A stretch of DNA of 64,000 nt from Promicromonospora sp. AC04 (GTDB lineage Bacteria > Actinomycetota > Actinomycetes > Actinomycetales > Cellulomonadaceae): positions 248,001-312,000 of the forward strand of contig NZ_QBUG01000002.1 of assembly GCF_003058225.1 (NCBI RefSeq), read 5' to 3'. Both the position numbers and the translations under genes were made by a program. Positions within the stretch are counted from its first letter, which is position 1. Each line of letters opens with the position of its first letter. Under the pieces are notes generated by a model. It had not been told where the DNA came from. It did not search any database and saw only the letters and a program-made list of their open reading frames with translations. Positions 52,639-61,396 of the stretch are shown here, piece by piece.

Positions 52639-53631
52639 ATGCCCTCCCCCGTGTCACCGGACGCAGGTGTTCCGGAACACCAGCCAGACCCGTACCGCCA
52701 GAACCGCCGACCACAGACCGGCGGCCAGCCCCGCCAGGTGCCGAACGGACCACCGCAGAACGGCGCCCGGCCGCAGTCGGGCCAGTTCCCGACCGGCCCG
52801 GCCCGGCCCGGTCAGCTCCAGTCCGGCCCGCAGTCGGGCCAGTTCCCTACCGGCCGGCAGTCAGGCCAGTTCCCGACGACCGGCCGGCCCGGGACGGGCC
52901 AGTTCCCGACCGGTGGCCAACCGCAGTCCGGTCCGTTCCGGCCCGCACAGCCGTCGTCCGGCCAGTTCCCGACCCGGTCCGGCGCCAACCCGATGCCGCC
53001 CGACCCGAACCGACGGCCAGCCGGCTTCAGCGGCGGCGGCCGCGGCGGCGGCAGGAGCACCGGCCGACGGGACTGGATCTGGTCCGTCGTGGCCTTCCTC
53101 GTCGCCGCGGGTGTGATCGTCGCGGTCGCCGTGCACTTCTTCGGGCCTGATAGTGGCGACGAGGAGACCGCTGCGACGTGGGCGGTCGACGCGTGCGCCG
53201 GACCGGACTCGACGGGCGGGGACACCGAGGCCGAGGGCGGGACCTACCGCCCGCTGCTCTGCGACGACCCCGACGCCACGGTCACGATCCTGGACATCCA
53301 GGACGCCGTGTCCGTGGAGCAGCTGCACTGCCCGGCCGGCACCGACGTCGTCTTCCAGAAGGACGGCCAGGCCGGCGGCGAGACGCAGGCGGTCTGTGCC
53401 CGCAACCTGTCCGAGGACCATCCCGGCGACCCCGGCATGGGCGGCGGGCAGCTCATGACCGGCGACTGCGTGGACAAGGACGGTGCCGAGCTCGCGTGCT
53501 CGTCGGACGGCGCGCACAAGGTCACCGGCCTCATCGTCGGCACCGCCAAGTGCCCGGAGGGGTCCTCGGACAAGCTCGAGCTCGGCTTCGACGCGGCGCG
53601 CAGTTACGAGACGATCTGCCTCGCCGATTAG
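52639..53631 (+). CDS. Single-pass membrane protein with SGQFPTG-repeat cytoplasmic domain
   Basis: The protein has 330 residues from ATG 52639; TAATGT lies 7 nt upstream, so a leaderless start is likely. Residues about 30-115 are Pro/Gln/Gly-rich and contain roughly seven copies of S(G)QFPTG/SGPFRP-like units. One membrane segment follows (WSVVAFLVAAGVIVAVAVHF, about 150-170). The extracellular part (about 160 residues) has six to eight Cys and resembles the LppU-like actinobacterial family, but no function is known. The repeats at the DNA level (GGCCAGTTCCCGACCGG) may vary in copy number. Confidence 0.8.
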   Translation: MPSPVSPDAGVPEHQPDPYRQNRRPQTGGQPRQVPNGPPQNGARPQSGQFPTGPARPGQLQSGPQSGQFPTGRQSGQFPTTGRPGTGQFPTGGQPQSGPFRPAQPSSGQFPTRSGANPMPPDPNRRPAGFSGGGRGGGRSTGRRDWIWSVVAFLVAAGVIVAVAVHFFGPDSGDEETAATWAVDACAGPDSTGGDTEAEGGTYRPLLCDDPDATVTILDIQDAVSVEQLHCPAGTDVVFQKDGQAGGETQAVCARNLSEDHPGDPGMGGGQLMTGDCVDKDGAELACSSDGAHKVTGLIVGTAKCPEGSSDKLELGFDAARSYETICLAD

Positions 53632-53710
53632 ACGCACCCCGACCAGCACTGTCATCTGCCGCTCACCCCGCCGAAACCGGCCGCCACCGGACATTGGCTA
53701 GATTTGTGGC

Positions 53711-55189
53711 ATGGCGCGCCAGCAGCAGACCGTCTTCGAGCGCAACATCCCGGCCAGGTCCGTCGTCGACCATGCTCTGGCCGGGACGCGTAAAGCGGTG
53801 TTCTGGCAGGACGACGTGGGCGAGCCCACCACCTACCCCGCGCTGTCGGCCCCGACCCGGGCCGACGTCGCGGTGGTCGGCGGCGGGTACACCGGCCTGT
53901 GGTCGGCGGTGCGCGCGAAGCAGCGCAACCCCGGCGCGCGCGTGGTGCTGGTCGAGGCGCGGTCGGTCGGGTGGGCCGCGTCGGGCCGGAACGGCGGGTT
54001 CTGCGAGGCGAGCCTCACGCACGGCGACGAGAACGGCCGGAAGCGCTGGCCCGACGAGTTCGACGTCCTCGACCGCCTCGGCCACGAGAACCTGGCCGCC
54101 ATGGAGTCCGCGGTGAGCGACCTCGGCCTCGACTGCCAGTGGGAGCGCACGGGCATCGTCGATCTCGCCGTGGAGCCCCACCAGATCGACTGGCTGCAGG
54201 AGGCCGCGCACGACGCCGCCCGCGCGGGCGTCCCGCACACGTTTCTCGACCGGGCGAAGATGCGTGCCGAGATCGCCAGCCCGACCTACGAGGCGGGCCT
54301 GGTCCGTCCCGACGACGCCGCGCTGGTGCACCCCGCCCGGCTGGCCGCCGAGCTGGCTCGTGTCGCGAGCGAGCTCGGCGTCGAGATCTTCGAGCAGACG
54401 CGGGTGACGCGGCTGGTCCCGCCCGGCCGGAGGGCAGACAGCGCTGTCGTCCTGCGGACGACGTCGCCCGCGGGCGAGGCCGCCGTGCGCGCGGATCGCG
54501 TGATCCTCGGCACCAACGTTTTCCCGTCCCTGCTGCGGCGCTACCGCCTGCACACGGTGCCCGTCTACGACTACGTGATCGCGACGGAGCCGCTGTCCGC
54601 CGAGCTGCTGGGCAGCATCGGCTGGCGCGGGCGGCAGGGCCTCGCGGACGTGGCGAACCAGTTCCACTACTACCGGCTGACTGCCGACAACCGGATCGTG
54701 TTCGGCGGGTACGACGCCGTCTACCACCCCGGCGGACGTCTGAGCAGGGCGTACGAGGACCGGCCCGAGACCTTCCGGCGCCTCGCCGAGCACCTGCTGA
54801 CGACGTTCCCCCAGCTCGAGGGCAGCCGCCTCACGCACCGGTGGTCCGGCGCGATCGACACGTCCACCCGGTTCTGCGCGTTCTACGGTCAGGCCGCGGG
54901 CGGCCGCGTGCAGCACGCGGCCGGGTTCACCGGGCTCGGCGTCGCGGCCACGCACTTCGCGGCGCAGGTCATGCTGGACCGGTTCGACGTCCTCGACGGC
55001 TCCCCCGACACCGAGCGCACCGCGCTCCAGATGGTGCGGCAGGCCCCGCCCCCGTTCCCGCCGGAGCCGGTCGCCGCGGCCGGGATCCAAGCCACCCGCT
55101 GGTCGCTGGACCGGGCCGACCACCAGCGCGGGCGGCGGAACGTGCTGCTCCGGTCGCTGGACGCGCTTGGTCTGGGCTTCGATTCCTGA
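53711..55189 (+). CDS. FAD-dependent amine/amino-acid oxidoreductase (DAO family)
   Basis: The protein has 492 residues from ATG 53711; TAGATT lies 6 nt upstream. The N-terminal dinucleotide loop is VAVVGGGYTGLWSAVRAKQ, followed by LVEARSVGWAASGRNGGFCE, a motif of gamma-glutamylputrescine oxidase / DadA-like enzymes. The C-terminal part has RLTHRWSGAIDTSTRFCAFY and AAGFTGLGVAATHFAA for FAD closure. The true substrate is unknown; a polyamine or amino-acid derivative is likely. It converges on the GNAT gene with a 10-bp gap. Confidence 0.88.
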   Translation: MARQQQTVFERNIPARSVVDHALAGTRKAVFWQDDVGEPTTYPALSAPTRADVAVVGGGYTGLWSAVRAKQRNPGARVVLVEARSVGWAASGRNGGFCEASLTHGDENGRKRWPDEFDVLDRLGHENLAAMESAVSDLGLDCQWERTGIVDLAVEPHQIDWLQEAAHDAARAGVPHTFLDRAKMRAEIASPTYEAGLVRPDDAALVHPARLAAELARVASELGVEIFEQTRVTRLVPPGRRADSAVVLRTTSPAGEAAVRADRVILGTNVFPSLLRRYRLHTVPVYDYVIATEPLSAELLGSIGWRGRQGLADVANQFHYYRLTADNRIVFGGYDAVYHPGGRLSRAYEDRPETFRRLAEHLLTTFPQLEGSRLTHRWSGAIDTSTRFCAFYGQAAGGRVQHAAGFTGLGVAATHFAAQVMLDRFDVLDGSPDTERTALQMVRQAPPPFPPEPVAAAGIQATRWSLDRADHQRGRRNVLLRSLDALGLGFDS

Positions 55190-55199
55190 TCGGCCTGAG

Positions 55200-55709
55200 C
55201 TACTTCTCCTGCGGCACGGGCTGCGCGCCCGCGGCGCCGAGCACACGGCGCAGGTAGGTGTACGTCAGGTCGCCCGCGGCCTTGTCGTACTGCTCCTCGT
55301 ACCCGTGCTTGGTGTACAGCGCGAGGTTCTGCTTGGAGTCCTTGCCGGTGAAGACCCAGATCTCCGTGGTCTGCTCCGGCAGGTACGGGAGCACCGCGAA
55401 GAGCATCTCGGTACCGATGCCGCGGGCCTGCTTGTCCGGGGCCACGGCGAGGCGGCCGAGGGTCGCCTTCTCGCCCTCGATCTCGACGCGCACCGAGCCG
55501 ATCATGCGGTGGCCCTCCCACGCGCCGATCGTCACGACGTCGTCCCGCGCCAGGTCCTCCCGCAGCTCGGCGAGCGTCTGGGTCAGGGGCGGGATGTGCG
55601 GGTCGTCGTACAGCTGGGCCTCGGTGACGAACGCGGCGCGCCGCAGCGTGAGGAGCTCGCCCGCGTGGTCGTCCTCGACCAGCGCGATCGTCGTGGTGGA
55701 GTTGCTCAT
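55200..55709 (-). CDS. GNAT acetyltransferase
   Basis: The protein has 169 residues from ATG 55709. The acetyl-CoA binding loop is LAVAPDKQARGIGTEML, and the C-terminal pattern WVFTGKDSKQNLALYTKHGYEE is typical of GNAT small-molecule acetyltransferases. The substrate is unknown. It is convergent with the FAD oxidoreductase gene and divergent from the second GNAT gene. Confidence 0.9.
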   Translation of the reverse strand: MSNSTTTIALVEDDHAGELLTLRRAAFVTEAQLYDDPHIPPLTQTLAELREDLARDDVVTIGAWEGHRMIGSVRVEIEGEKATLGRLAVAPDKQARGIGTEMLFAVLPYLPEQTTEIWVFTGKDSKQNLALYTKHGYEEQYDKAAGDLTYTYLRRVLGAAGAQPVPQEK

Positions 55710-55797
55710 GGGTCCATCGTGTCAGAGGTGGCGCGCCCGGGTCGACGGTGTTCGCGGTGCAGATGGTCGTGTCAGTGGTCCCGCATAGATTCAGGGC

Positions 55798-56430
55798 ATG
55801 GGGAACTCAGGAGCCCGGCGGACGGCGGAGGCCGACGAGCGCATCGACGTGCGCCCCGCCGTCGGGCGATATGACGACTTCTACGAGGTGGTGGGAGTCA
55901 AGAAGCCCGGCGGCGGGGGCTGCTGGTGCATGAGCTACCGCGACAGCCGTGTCCGCAACGAGGAGCGCCCCGGCTACATGCGGAACCTCTGCGAGACCGA
56001 GCCCGGCCCCGGTGAGCTGGTCTACGTCGACGACGTCGTGGCGGGCTGGTGCTCGATCGCGCCCCGTTCCACGTACCGCCGGCTCATGAACAGCCGCACC
56101 ATCCCGTTTGTCGACGGCCGTGACGCCTGGGTGGCGGTGTGCTTCGTGGTCCGCGCGGGGTACCGCAAGCGCGGGCTCATGCACCACCTCCTCGCTGGTG
56201 CAGTGGAGCACGCACGGGCGCACGGCGCCGAGGTCGTCGAGGGCTACCCGGCCGACGTCGGCGCTGACCGCGTCGACGTGATCAGCGGTTACGTCGGCAC
56301 GGTGCGCATGTTCGAGGCCGCGGGCTTCGAGCGCGCGGCCGAGACGAGCGGCGTGAGCGGCGGCCGACGGCGCTGGGTGATGCGGCGGGAGCTGACGCCG
56401 GGGGCGGTCCCGGCCGCCGCGGCGGGTTAG
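55798..56430 (+). CDS. GNAT acetyltransferase with Cys-rich N-terminal motif
   Basis: The protein has 210 residues from ATG 55798; TAGATT lies 6 nt upstream. The segment GGGGCWCMSYRDS near residue 40 precedes a GNAT core with CFVVRAGYRKRGLMHHLLAGA for CoA binding and GTVRMFEAAGFE near the C-terminus. Proteins of this subtype are common in Actinobacteria and remain uncharacterised. Its stop codon TAG overlaps the probable -10 element of purU. Confidence 0.88.
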   Translation: MGNSGARRTAEADERIDVRPAVGRYDDFYEVVGVKKPGGGGCWCMSYRDSRVRNEERPGYMRNLCETEPGPGELVYVDDVVAGWCSIAPRSTYRRLMNSRTIPFVDGRDAWVAVCFVVRAGYRKRGLMHHLLAGAVEHARAHGAEVVEGYPADVGADRVDVISGYVGTVRMFEAAGFERAAETSGVSGGRRRWVMRRELTPGAVPAAAAG

Positions 56431-56439
56431 CCTGACCGC

Positions 56440-57300
56440 GTGAACGACACGACCGCGGCCACCCACTGGATCCTCACCCTGTCCTGCCCGGACCAGCCGG
56501 GAATCGTGCATGCGGTGGCGGGAATGCTCGCGGAGCACGGCGGCAACATCACGGAGTCGCAGCAGTTCGGCGATCCGGCGTCGGGCCTGTTCTTCATGCG
56601 CGTGCAGGTCGAGTCGACGGCGTCCCGCGACGAGCTCACCACTGCGATGACGCAGGTGGCGGGCCAGTTCGAGATGACGTGGACGCTCGACGTCGTCGGC
56701 CGGCGCATCCGGACGCTCGTCATGGTCTCCAAGGCCGCGCACTGCCTCGTCGACCTGCTGTACCGGGAGCGGTCGCAGCGCATGCCGATCGACGTGGTGG
56801 GCGTGGTGGGCAACCACCGCGACCTGGAGGACATCGCGACCTTCTACGGCAAGCCCTTCCACCACGTGCCCGTCACCAAGGACACCAAGGCCGAGGCGGA
56901 GGCGACGCTTCGCGGCCTGGTCAACGAGCTGGACGTCGAGGTGGTGGTGCTGGCCCGGTACATGCAGATCCTGTCCGACGAGCTGTGCCGCGACCTGAGC
57001 GGGCAGATCATCAACATCCACCACTCGTTCCTGCCGTCGTTCAAGGGCGCCGGGCCGTACCGGCAGGCCCACGACCGCGGCGTGAAGATCATCGGTGCCA
57101 CGTCCCACTACGTGACCGGCGACCTCGACGAGGGCCCGATCATCGAGCAGGACGTCGAGCGCGTGGACCACTCCCGCACGGTCGAGGACCTGGTCGGCAT
57201 CGGCGAGGACGTCGAGCGGCGCACGCTCGCGCGCGCCGTCCGCTGGCACGCCGAGCGCCGGGTGCTGCTCGACGGCGGCCGCACGGTCGTCTTCCGCTGA
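56440..57300 (+). CDS. purU: Formyltetrahydrofolate deformylase
   Basis: The protein has 286 residues from GTG 56440; TAGCCT lies 6 nt upstream. An N-terminal ACT domain (LTLSCPDQPGIVHAVAGMLA) is followed by a formyltransferase-fold hydrolase with NIHHSFLPSFKGAGPYRQA, HYVTGDLDEGPIIEQD and the active-site Asn-His-Asp set. It releases formate from 10-formyl-THF and balances the folate pool made by glyA and folD. Its last 15 bp are repeated 571 bp downstream. Confidence 0.95.
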   Translation: MNDTTAATHWILTLSCPDQPGIVHAVAGMLAEHGGNITESQQFGDPASGLFFMRVQVESTASRDELTTAMTQVAGQFEMTWTLDVVGRRIRTLVMVSKAAHCLVDLLYRERSQRMPIDVVGVVGNHRDLEDIATFYGKPFHHVPVTKDTKAEAEATLRGLVNELDVEVVVLARYMQILSDELCRDLSGQIINIHHSFLPSFKGAGPYRQAHDRGVKIIGATSHYVTGDLDEGPIIEQDVERVDHSRTVEDLVGIGEDVERRTLARAVRWHAERRVLLDGGRTVVFR

Positions 57301-57319
57301 CCTCGACCGGCGCGAGCGA

Positions 57320-57739
57320 TTGCACTGGCGCCACGAGACACCGGAGCGCCAGGCCAAGATTGCGGCGGCCATCGGAAATCACGACGTCGTCAACCTCGTC
57401 GTCGTCGGAATGCCTCTGGATGGCCGCCGCCAGGAGCGAGCGCGCGCGATCTGCACCGAACGGCTCTTGTATGAGCTGGACAGTCTGGGAGTTGCGCACG
57501 TGTGGCTCGAGGCCAGGCACTCCGCCCTCAATGAGCGGGACCTACGCCTGGTCAAGGCCCTTCGAGGTAAGCGATCGATCAGCTCGTCCATCCGAGTCGA
57601 GTTCGCACGGCCAAAGGACGAGCCGATGCTCTGGATCCCCGACGCTGTCGCCGGCGCAGTCAACGGTGCGCGGTCAGGCACTGTCAGCGTCCTCGATGAC
57701 ATCGGCCAGATCGACGTCATCGAAATCGACCTGCCCTAG
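57320..57739 (+). pseudogene. 5'-truncated DUF3800-like protein
   Basis: The frame codes for about 139 residues from a TTG at 57320; no ATG or GTG start with a ribosome-binding site exists. The sequence (LHWRHETPERQAKIAAAIG, VVVGMPLDGRRQERARAI, VWLEARHSALNERDLRLV, MLWIPDAVAGAVNGA) resembles the C-terminal two-thirds of actinobacterial DUF3800-like proteins, whose N-terminal domain (normally beginning with a YxDESG-type strand) is missing. Similarity begins immediately after the purU stop codon. Most likely a remnant carried in with the segment between the 15-bp repeats. Confidence 0.6.
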
Positions 57740-57750
57740 AAATGCGCGAT

Positions 57751-57784
57751 GCCGGGCTCCTGACGTCCATCAGGGGGTCCCGGC
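57751..57784 (+). terminator. Hairpin after the truncated gene
   Basis: GCCGGGCTCCTGA and TCAGGGGGTCCCGGC form an imperfect 12-13 bp stem 12 bp after the stop. No clear U-tract. A likely terminator. Confidence 0.55.
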
Positions 57785-57890
57785 TTCACTTCCGACACTC
57801 CTCGCAGGAGGCGGCTGCTTTAAAGACTACCTCCCTTCCATCTGGTCACGCGAGCCGTCGTCTTCCGCTGAGCGGCGGCTCCCGGTGAAG

Positions 57891-57962
57891 GTCCGCTTTG
57901 ACCAAGCGGTTGCGCATGCTCCGGTGGTGAAATACATGCGCAACCGCTTGGTCAAAGCGGAC
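57891..57962. repeat. 72-bp hairpin with perfect 28-bp arms
   Basis: GTCCGCTTTGACCAAGCGGT (first 20 bases) at 57891-57918 pairs perfectly over 28 bp with 57935-57962 around a 16-nt loop. It lies between the convergent truncated gene and ABC permease gene, 19 bp after the second copy of the 15-bp repeat and 23 bp from the permease stop. Confidence 0.93.
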
Positions 57963-57985
57963 TAGTTGTCCGTGGTTCCTGCCCT

Positions 57986-58876
57986 TCAGCCCTTTACCGC
58001 ACCTGCCAGGGCGAACGCCGAGCCGGAGATTCGGGTGACCAGTACGTACAGCCCGAGCACCGGCGCCGCGTAGAGCAGGGAGTACGCCGCGAGCTGCCCG
58101 TAGGCAACCGAGCCGTACTGCCCGAAGAACGCGAAGATGCTCACGGCCGCCGGCTGCTTCTCCGGGGAGAGCAGCAGCACGAACGGGACGAAGAAGTTCC
58201 CCCACGCCTGCACGAACACGAAGATGAACACGACGGCGATCCCCGGCCGCATGAGCGGCAGCACAATCGTCCGCAGCGCCTGCATGGCCGACGCGCCCTC
58301 GGTCCACGCCGCCTCCTCGAGGGAGATGGGCACCGAGTCCATGAAGTTCTTGGTCATCCAGATCGCCATGGGCAAGGACGTCGCCGCCATGAAGAAGATG
58401 GTCCCTGGCAGCGAGTCCAGCAGGTTGAGCTGCACGAACAGCGCGTACACCGGGACCATGATCGCCGTGATCGGCAGGCAGGTGCCGAACAGCACCGAGT
58501 ACAGGAAGTACTTGCCGAACCGCATGCGGTACCGCGACAACGGGTAGGCCGCGAGCACCGCGACGACCACTGTGATGGCCCCCGCGCCGGCGGACAGCAC
58601 GAATGCGTTCCACAGCGGCAGCCACGTCAGCTCGGGCGTCAGGATCGCGGAGAAGTTCGCCGTTGTCACGGTGTCGGGCAACCCGAAGGAGAGGGTCGCC
58701 TCCGCGTCGAACGACGCGACGACCACCCAGGCCATCGGGAGCAGAAAGCACACCGCGATCACGAGCAGCACCAGGTTCGCCGCCACCTTGGTCGCCTTGA
58801 CGCGCGGTCCCGCCAGCTGGCCGACCGGCCCGCCACGTCTCGTCTGCACCGCGGGCGCCGTCGTCGTGCCGGCCAT
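57986..58876 (-). CDS. Sugar ABC transporter permease (MalG-like)
   Basis: The protein has 296 residues from ATG 58876. Six membrane segments are visible, and the cytoplasmic EAA loop reads EEAAWTEGASAMQALRTIVLP. The start shares one base with the upstream permease stop (TGATG), so translation is coupled. With the upstream permease and the binding lipoprotein it forms a CUT1-type sugar importer; no ATPase is encoded here, so a shared MsiK-like ATPase elsewhere is probable. The pullulanase upstream suggests maltodextrins as substrate, but this is inference. Confidence 0.92.
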   Translation of the reverse strand: MAGTTTAPAVQTRRGGPVGQLAGPRVKATKVAANLVLLVIAVCFLLPMAWVVVASFDAEATLSFGLPDTVTTANFSAILTPELTWLPLWNAFVLSAGAGAITVVVAVLAAYPLSRYRMRFGKYFLYSVLFGTCLPITAIMVPVYALFVQLNLLDSLPGTIFFMAATSLPMAIWMTKNFMDSVPISLEEAAWTEGASAMQALRTIVLPLMRPGIAVVFIFVFVQAWGNFFVPFVLLLSPEKQPAAVSIFAFFGQYGSVAYGQLAAYSLLYAAPVLGLYVLVTRISGSAFALAGAVKG

Positions 58877-59751
58877 CAGTCCACCTCCGGTCGGAGCGCG
58901 CGGATGTAGATCACGGAGAAGATCGCGCCCACGACGATCATCACCGTCGCGATGGCCGTGCCGTAGCCGACCTGCGCGAACTTGAACGCCTCCTGGTAGG
59001 CCAGGATCGGCAGGGTCGAGCTGTCCGTGCCGGGGCCACCACCGGTCATCACGTAGATCAGCGTGAACACGGAAAGGGTCTGCAGCGTGGTCAGCATGAG
59101 GTTGGTCGAGATGCTCCGCCGGATCACGGGCAGGGTCACCCAGGCGAGCCGTTGCAGCCCGTTCGCGCCGTCGAGCTGCGCGGCCTCGGTGAGCTCCGGC
59201 GGCACCTCGGCGAGCGCCGCCGAGTAGACCATCATGGAGAAGGCCGTGCCGCGCCAGATGTTGGCGACGATCACCGCGAGCATCGGGGTGGAGTAGAGCC
59301 AGTCGGGCCCGGGGATCCCGATCCCGCCGAGCATGGTGTTCAGCGTGCCGTCGGAGTGGAAGAACGCGTACGACGCGAACGCCGCGACGATCTCGGGCAG
59401 CACCCACGCGGCGACCACCACCGTCGAGGCGATGGACCGCACGGGCCGCACCGCGGAGCGGAGCAGCCCCGCCAGCGCGATGCCCATCACGTTCTGCCCC
59501 ACCACCGCGGAGAGGAACACGAACACGACGGTGAGCCACAGCGACTTGGGGAAGTCGGGGTCGCCGATCAGCGCGACGTAGTTGTCGAACCCGATCCACT
59601 CCGGGTTGAGGGCGGCGGGCCCGGTGAGCGCGGCGTTCGTGAACGATCCGTAGAACGACCACACCACCGGGCCGAGCATGAACAGCGCGAGCAGGACGAC
59701 GGCGGGCGCGAGCGGTACCGCCCGCGCCACGCCGCGGGATGTGACGGCCAT
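58876..59751 (-). CDS. Sugar ABC transporter permease (MalF-like)
   Basis: The protein has 291 residues from ATG 59751. Six membrane segments and the EAA-type loop ELTEAAQLDGANGLQRLAWVT are present. It is 4 bp downstream of the binding-protein gene and overlaps the second permease, a single operon. The pair forms the transmembrane channel for the sugar bound by the lipoprotein. Confidence 0.92.
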   Translation of the reverse strand: MAVTSRGVARAVPLAPAVVLLALFMLGPVVWSFYGSFTNAALTGPAALNPEWIGFDNYVALIGDPDFPKSLWLTVVFVFLSAVVGQNVMGIALAGLLRSAVRPVRSIASTVVVAAWVLPEIVAAFASYAFFHSDGTLNTMLGGIGIPGPDWLYSTPMLAVIVANIWRGTAFSMMVYSAALAEVPPELTEAAQLDGANGLQRLAWVTLPVIRRSISTNLMLTTLQTLSVFTLIYVMTGGGPGTDSSTLPILAYQEAFKFAQVGYGTAIATVMIVVGAIFSVIYIRALRPEVD

Positions 59752-59755
59752 CGAG

Positions 59756-61105
59756 TCAGCCCTGGACGGTGTTCTCGTCGCCGACGATGCCGGCTACTGC
59801 TTCGTCGTAGACGGCGGCTGCCTCCTCCGGCGTCTGCTGTCCGGTCATGACGGACTCCATCGCGACCATGATCTCGTTGGAGACCTTCGGGTAGTCCGAC
59901 GTCGCGGGCCGGAAGTTGGTCACGTCGACCAGGCCGGTGAAGAACTCCGTTGTCGGGTTGGTCTTCGTGTACTCCGGGTCCTCCGCGACGTCGGTCCGCA
60001 CCGCGATCTGGCTGTTCGCGACGTCGAACCACAGGGAGTTCTCGCGGTTCAGGGCCATCGAGATGAAGTCGAACGCGGCGTCCGGGTTCTCGGAGCCGGA
60101 GCCGAGGGCGAGGGTCCAGCCACCCGACATGCTCACGGCACCGGGGTCGGCGCCGTCCTGGGTGGGCATGGGGGCGGTGCCCATCTTCTCGGACCACTCG
60201 GGCCAGGGCGCGACGCCGGACTCGAGCCAGTTGCCCGCGACCCACGACCCGTCCAGCGCGATGCCGACCTTGCCCTCCGGCAGCCACTCGGCCTGCACCG
60301 TGTTGCCGATGTTGGTGTCGAGCGCCTGCTGCGGCGTGGGGGCGAGCCCCTCGGAGAACACCGTGCCGACGAAGTCGAGGGCGTCGATGAAGCCCTGCGA
60401 GCCCAGCACCCACTTGCCGTCCTCGTAGAGCGTGTCGCCGGTGCCGTACAGCAGCATCTCGAAGCCCTGCATCACCGCGGCCTCGCCCTGGGGCTTGCCC
60501 GAATACATGTTGAACGGGACCACATCGGGGTCGGACTCCTTGATCGCCCGGGCCGCCTCGAGCAGCTCGTCCCAGGACTTTGGCGCCCAGTCCTCCGGCA
60601 GGCCGGCCTTGGCGAGGACGTCCTTGTTGAACCAGAGGCCGCGCGTGTCGGTGCCCATGGAGACGCCGTAGGTCTTGCCGTCGTCGCCCGCCCCGGCCTG
60701 CTTGGCGCTGTCGACGAACTGACCCCACTCGTCCCACTCGGCGAGGTAGTCGTCCAGCGGTGCCAGGTACCCGGCCTCGACGTCCGACTTGATCATGTAC
60801 GTGTCCTCGTACATGACGTCGGGCGCGGTGCTGGGCGACCGGTTCATCAGGGCGAGCTTGGTGAAGTAGTCGTTCTGCTGGGCCTCGATGGGCACCAGCT
60901 CCACGGTGATACCGGGGTTCGCCTTCTCGTAGTCAGCCTTGACGTCCTTGAACAGGGTGTCGGCCTGCGTGAAGTTGCCGAACTTCTGGTAGGCGACGGT
61001 GATCGTGGCGTCGTCGGACCCGCCCCCGCCGGTGCCACAGGCACCGAGCGATAGGGCGAGTGCCGCGGCCGCGGCGGGTGCGATGAGGACTCGTGCCGTG
61101 CGCAT
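59756..61105 (-). CDS. Sugar-binding lipoprotein of ABC transporter
   Basis: The protein has 449 residues from ATG 61105 (AAGGGAG upstream). A lipoprotein signal with lipobox LGAC (Cys23) is followed by Gly/Ser-rich spacer and a type-1 (MalE-like) solute-binding domain: ITVAYQKFGNFTQADTLF, YLAPLDDYLAEWDEWG, WFNKDVLAKAGLP, and aromatic residues typical of sugar sites. It should be anchored on the outer face of the membrane. It is first in the operon with the two permeases. Confidence 0.92.
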   Translation of the reverse strand: MRTARVLIAPAAAAALALSLGACGTGGGGSDDATITVAYQKFGNFTQADTLFKDVKADYEKANPGITVELVPIEAQQNDYFTKLALMNRSPSTAPDVMYEDTYMIKSDVEAGYLAPLDDYLAEWDEWGQFVDSAKQAGAGDDGKTYGVSMGTDTRGLWFNKDVLAKAGLPEDWAPKSWDELLEAARAIKESDPDVVPFNMYSGKPQGEAAVMQGFEMLLYGTGDTLYEDGKWVLGSQGFIDALDFVGTVFSEGLAPTPQQALDTNIGNTVQAEWLPEGKVGIALDGSWVAGNWLESGVAPWPEWSEKMGTAPMPTQDGADPGAVSMSGGWTLALGSGSENPDAAFDFISMALNRENSLWFDVANSQIAVRTDVAEDPEYTKTNPTTEFFTGLVDVTNFRPATSDYPKVSNEIMVAMESVMTGQQTPEEAAAVYDEAVAGIVGDENTVQG

Positions 61106-61160
61106 GAAGCTCCCTTGCGTCGTGCGATGCCCGGCTACGCCGCCGGGCGAGCTGAGGCAC

Positions 61161-61189
61161 ACGATTCACCCCAGACGTGCCGGAGTCAA
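61161..61189 (-). promoter_or_regulatory. Promoter of the ABC transporter operon
   Basis: On the minus strand, TTGACT (61189-61184), a 17-bp spacer, and AATCGT (61166-61161), about 55 nt before the lipoprotein start. A small palindrome ACAATTGT (61202-61209) lies just upstream and could be part of a LacI-type operator. Confidence 0.5.
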
Positions 61190-61271
61190 GGGACTCTCCG
61201 CAACAATTGTCAGCGCTGTCACTCCGTACCCCCCTGCGGTCCCCAAGGTGCTCGCACCGGCTGCCAACAGT

Positions 61272-61393
61272 CCGGACTGCAGACTTGGTCGGCGCTCCTT
61301 TGCTGACTGCAGAGTTGGTTGCGGTTAGCAGGCCCCTAACCGCAACCAGCTCTGCAGTCGGCACCGGCGACGGCGACCAGGTCTGCAGTCGGG
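61272..61393. repeat. Nested double inverted repeat, second copy of GCAGA-TT family
   Basis: The outer arms (61272-61291 and 61374-61393) pair at 18 of 20 positions. The inner arms (61305-61328 and 61336-61359, GACTGCAGAGTTGGTTGCGG) pair at 23 of 24 with a 7-nt loop. It shares architecture and the CTGCAGA-TT word with 28883-29003. It begins 3 bp from the pullulanase stop, so it may terminate that transcript before the transporter operon. Confidence 0.88.
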
Positions 61394-61396
61394 GTA

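Larger units (their letters stand above)
57286..57871. repeat. 15-bp direct repeat bracketing a 556-bp segment after purU
   Basis: GTCGTCTTCCGCTGA occurs at 57286-57300 (the purU 3' end including its stop) and again at 57857-57871. Between them lie a 5'-truncated gene and a terminator-like hairpin. A duplicated gene 3' end bracketing foreign-looking DNA is what site-specific integration at that end, or a recombination scar, would leave. No integrase is present. Confidence 0.7.

Noticed and set aside
57301-57985. Insertion sequence
   Set aside because: No transposase and no terminal inverted repeats at the segment ends; only the 15-bp direct repeat and a truncated gene are seen.
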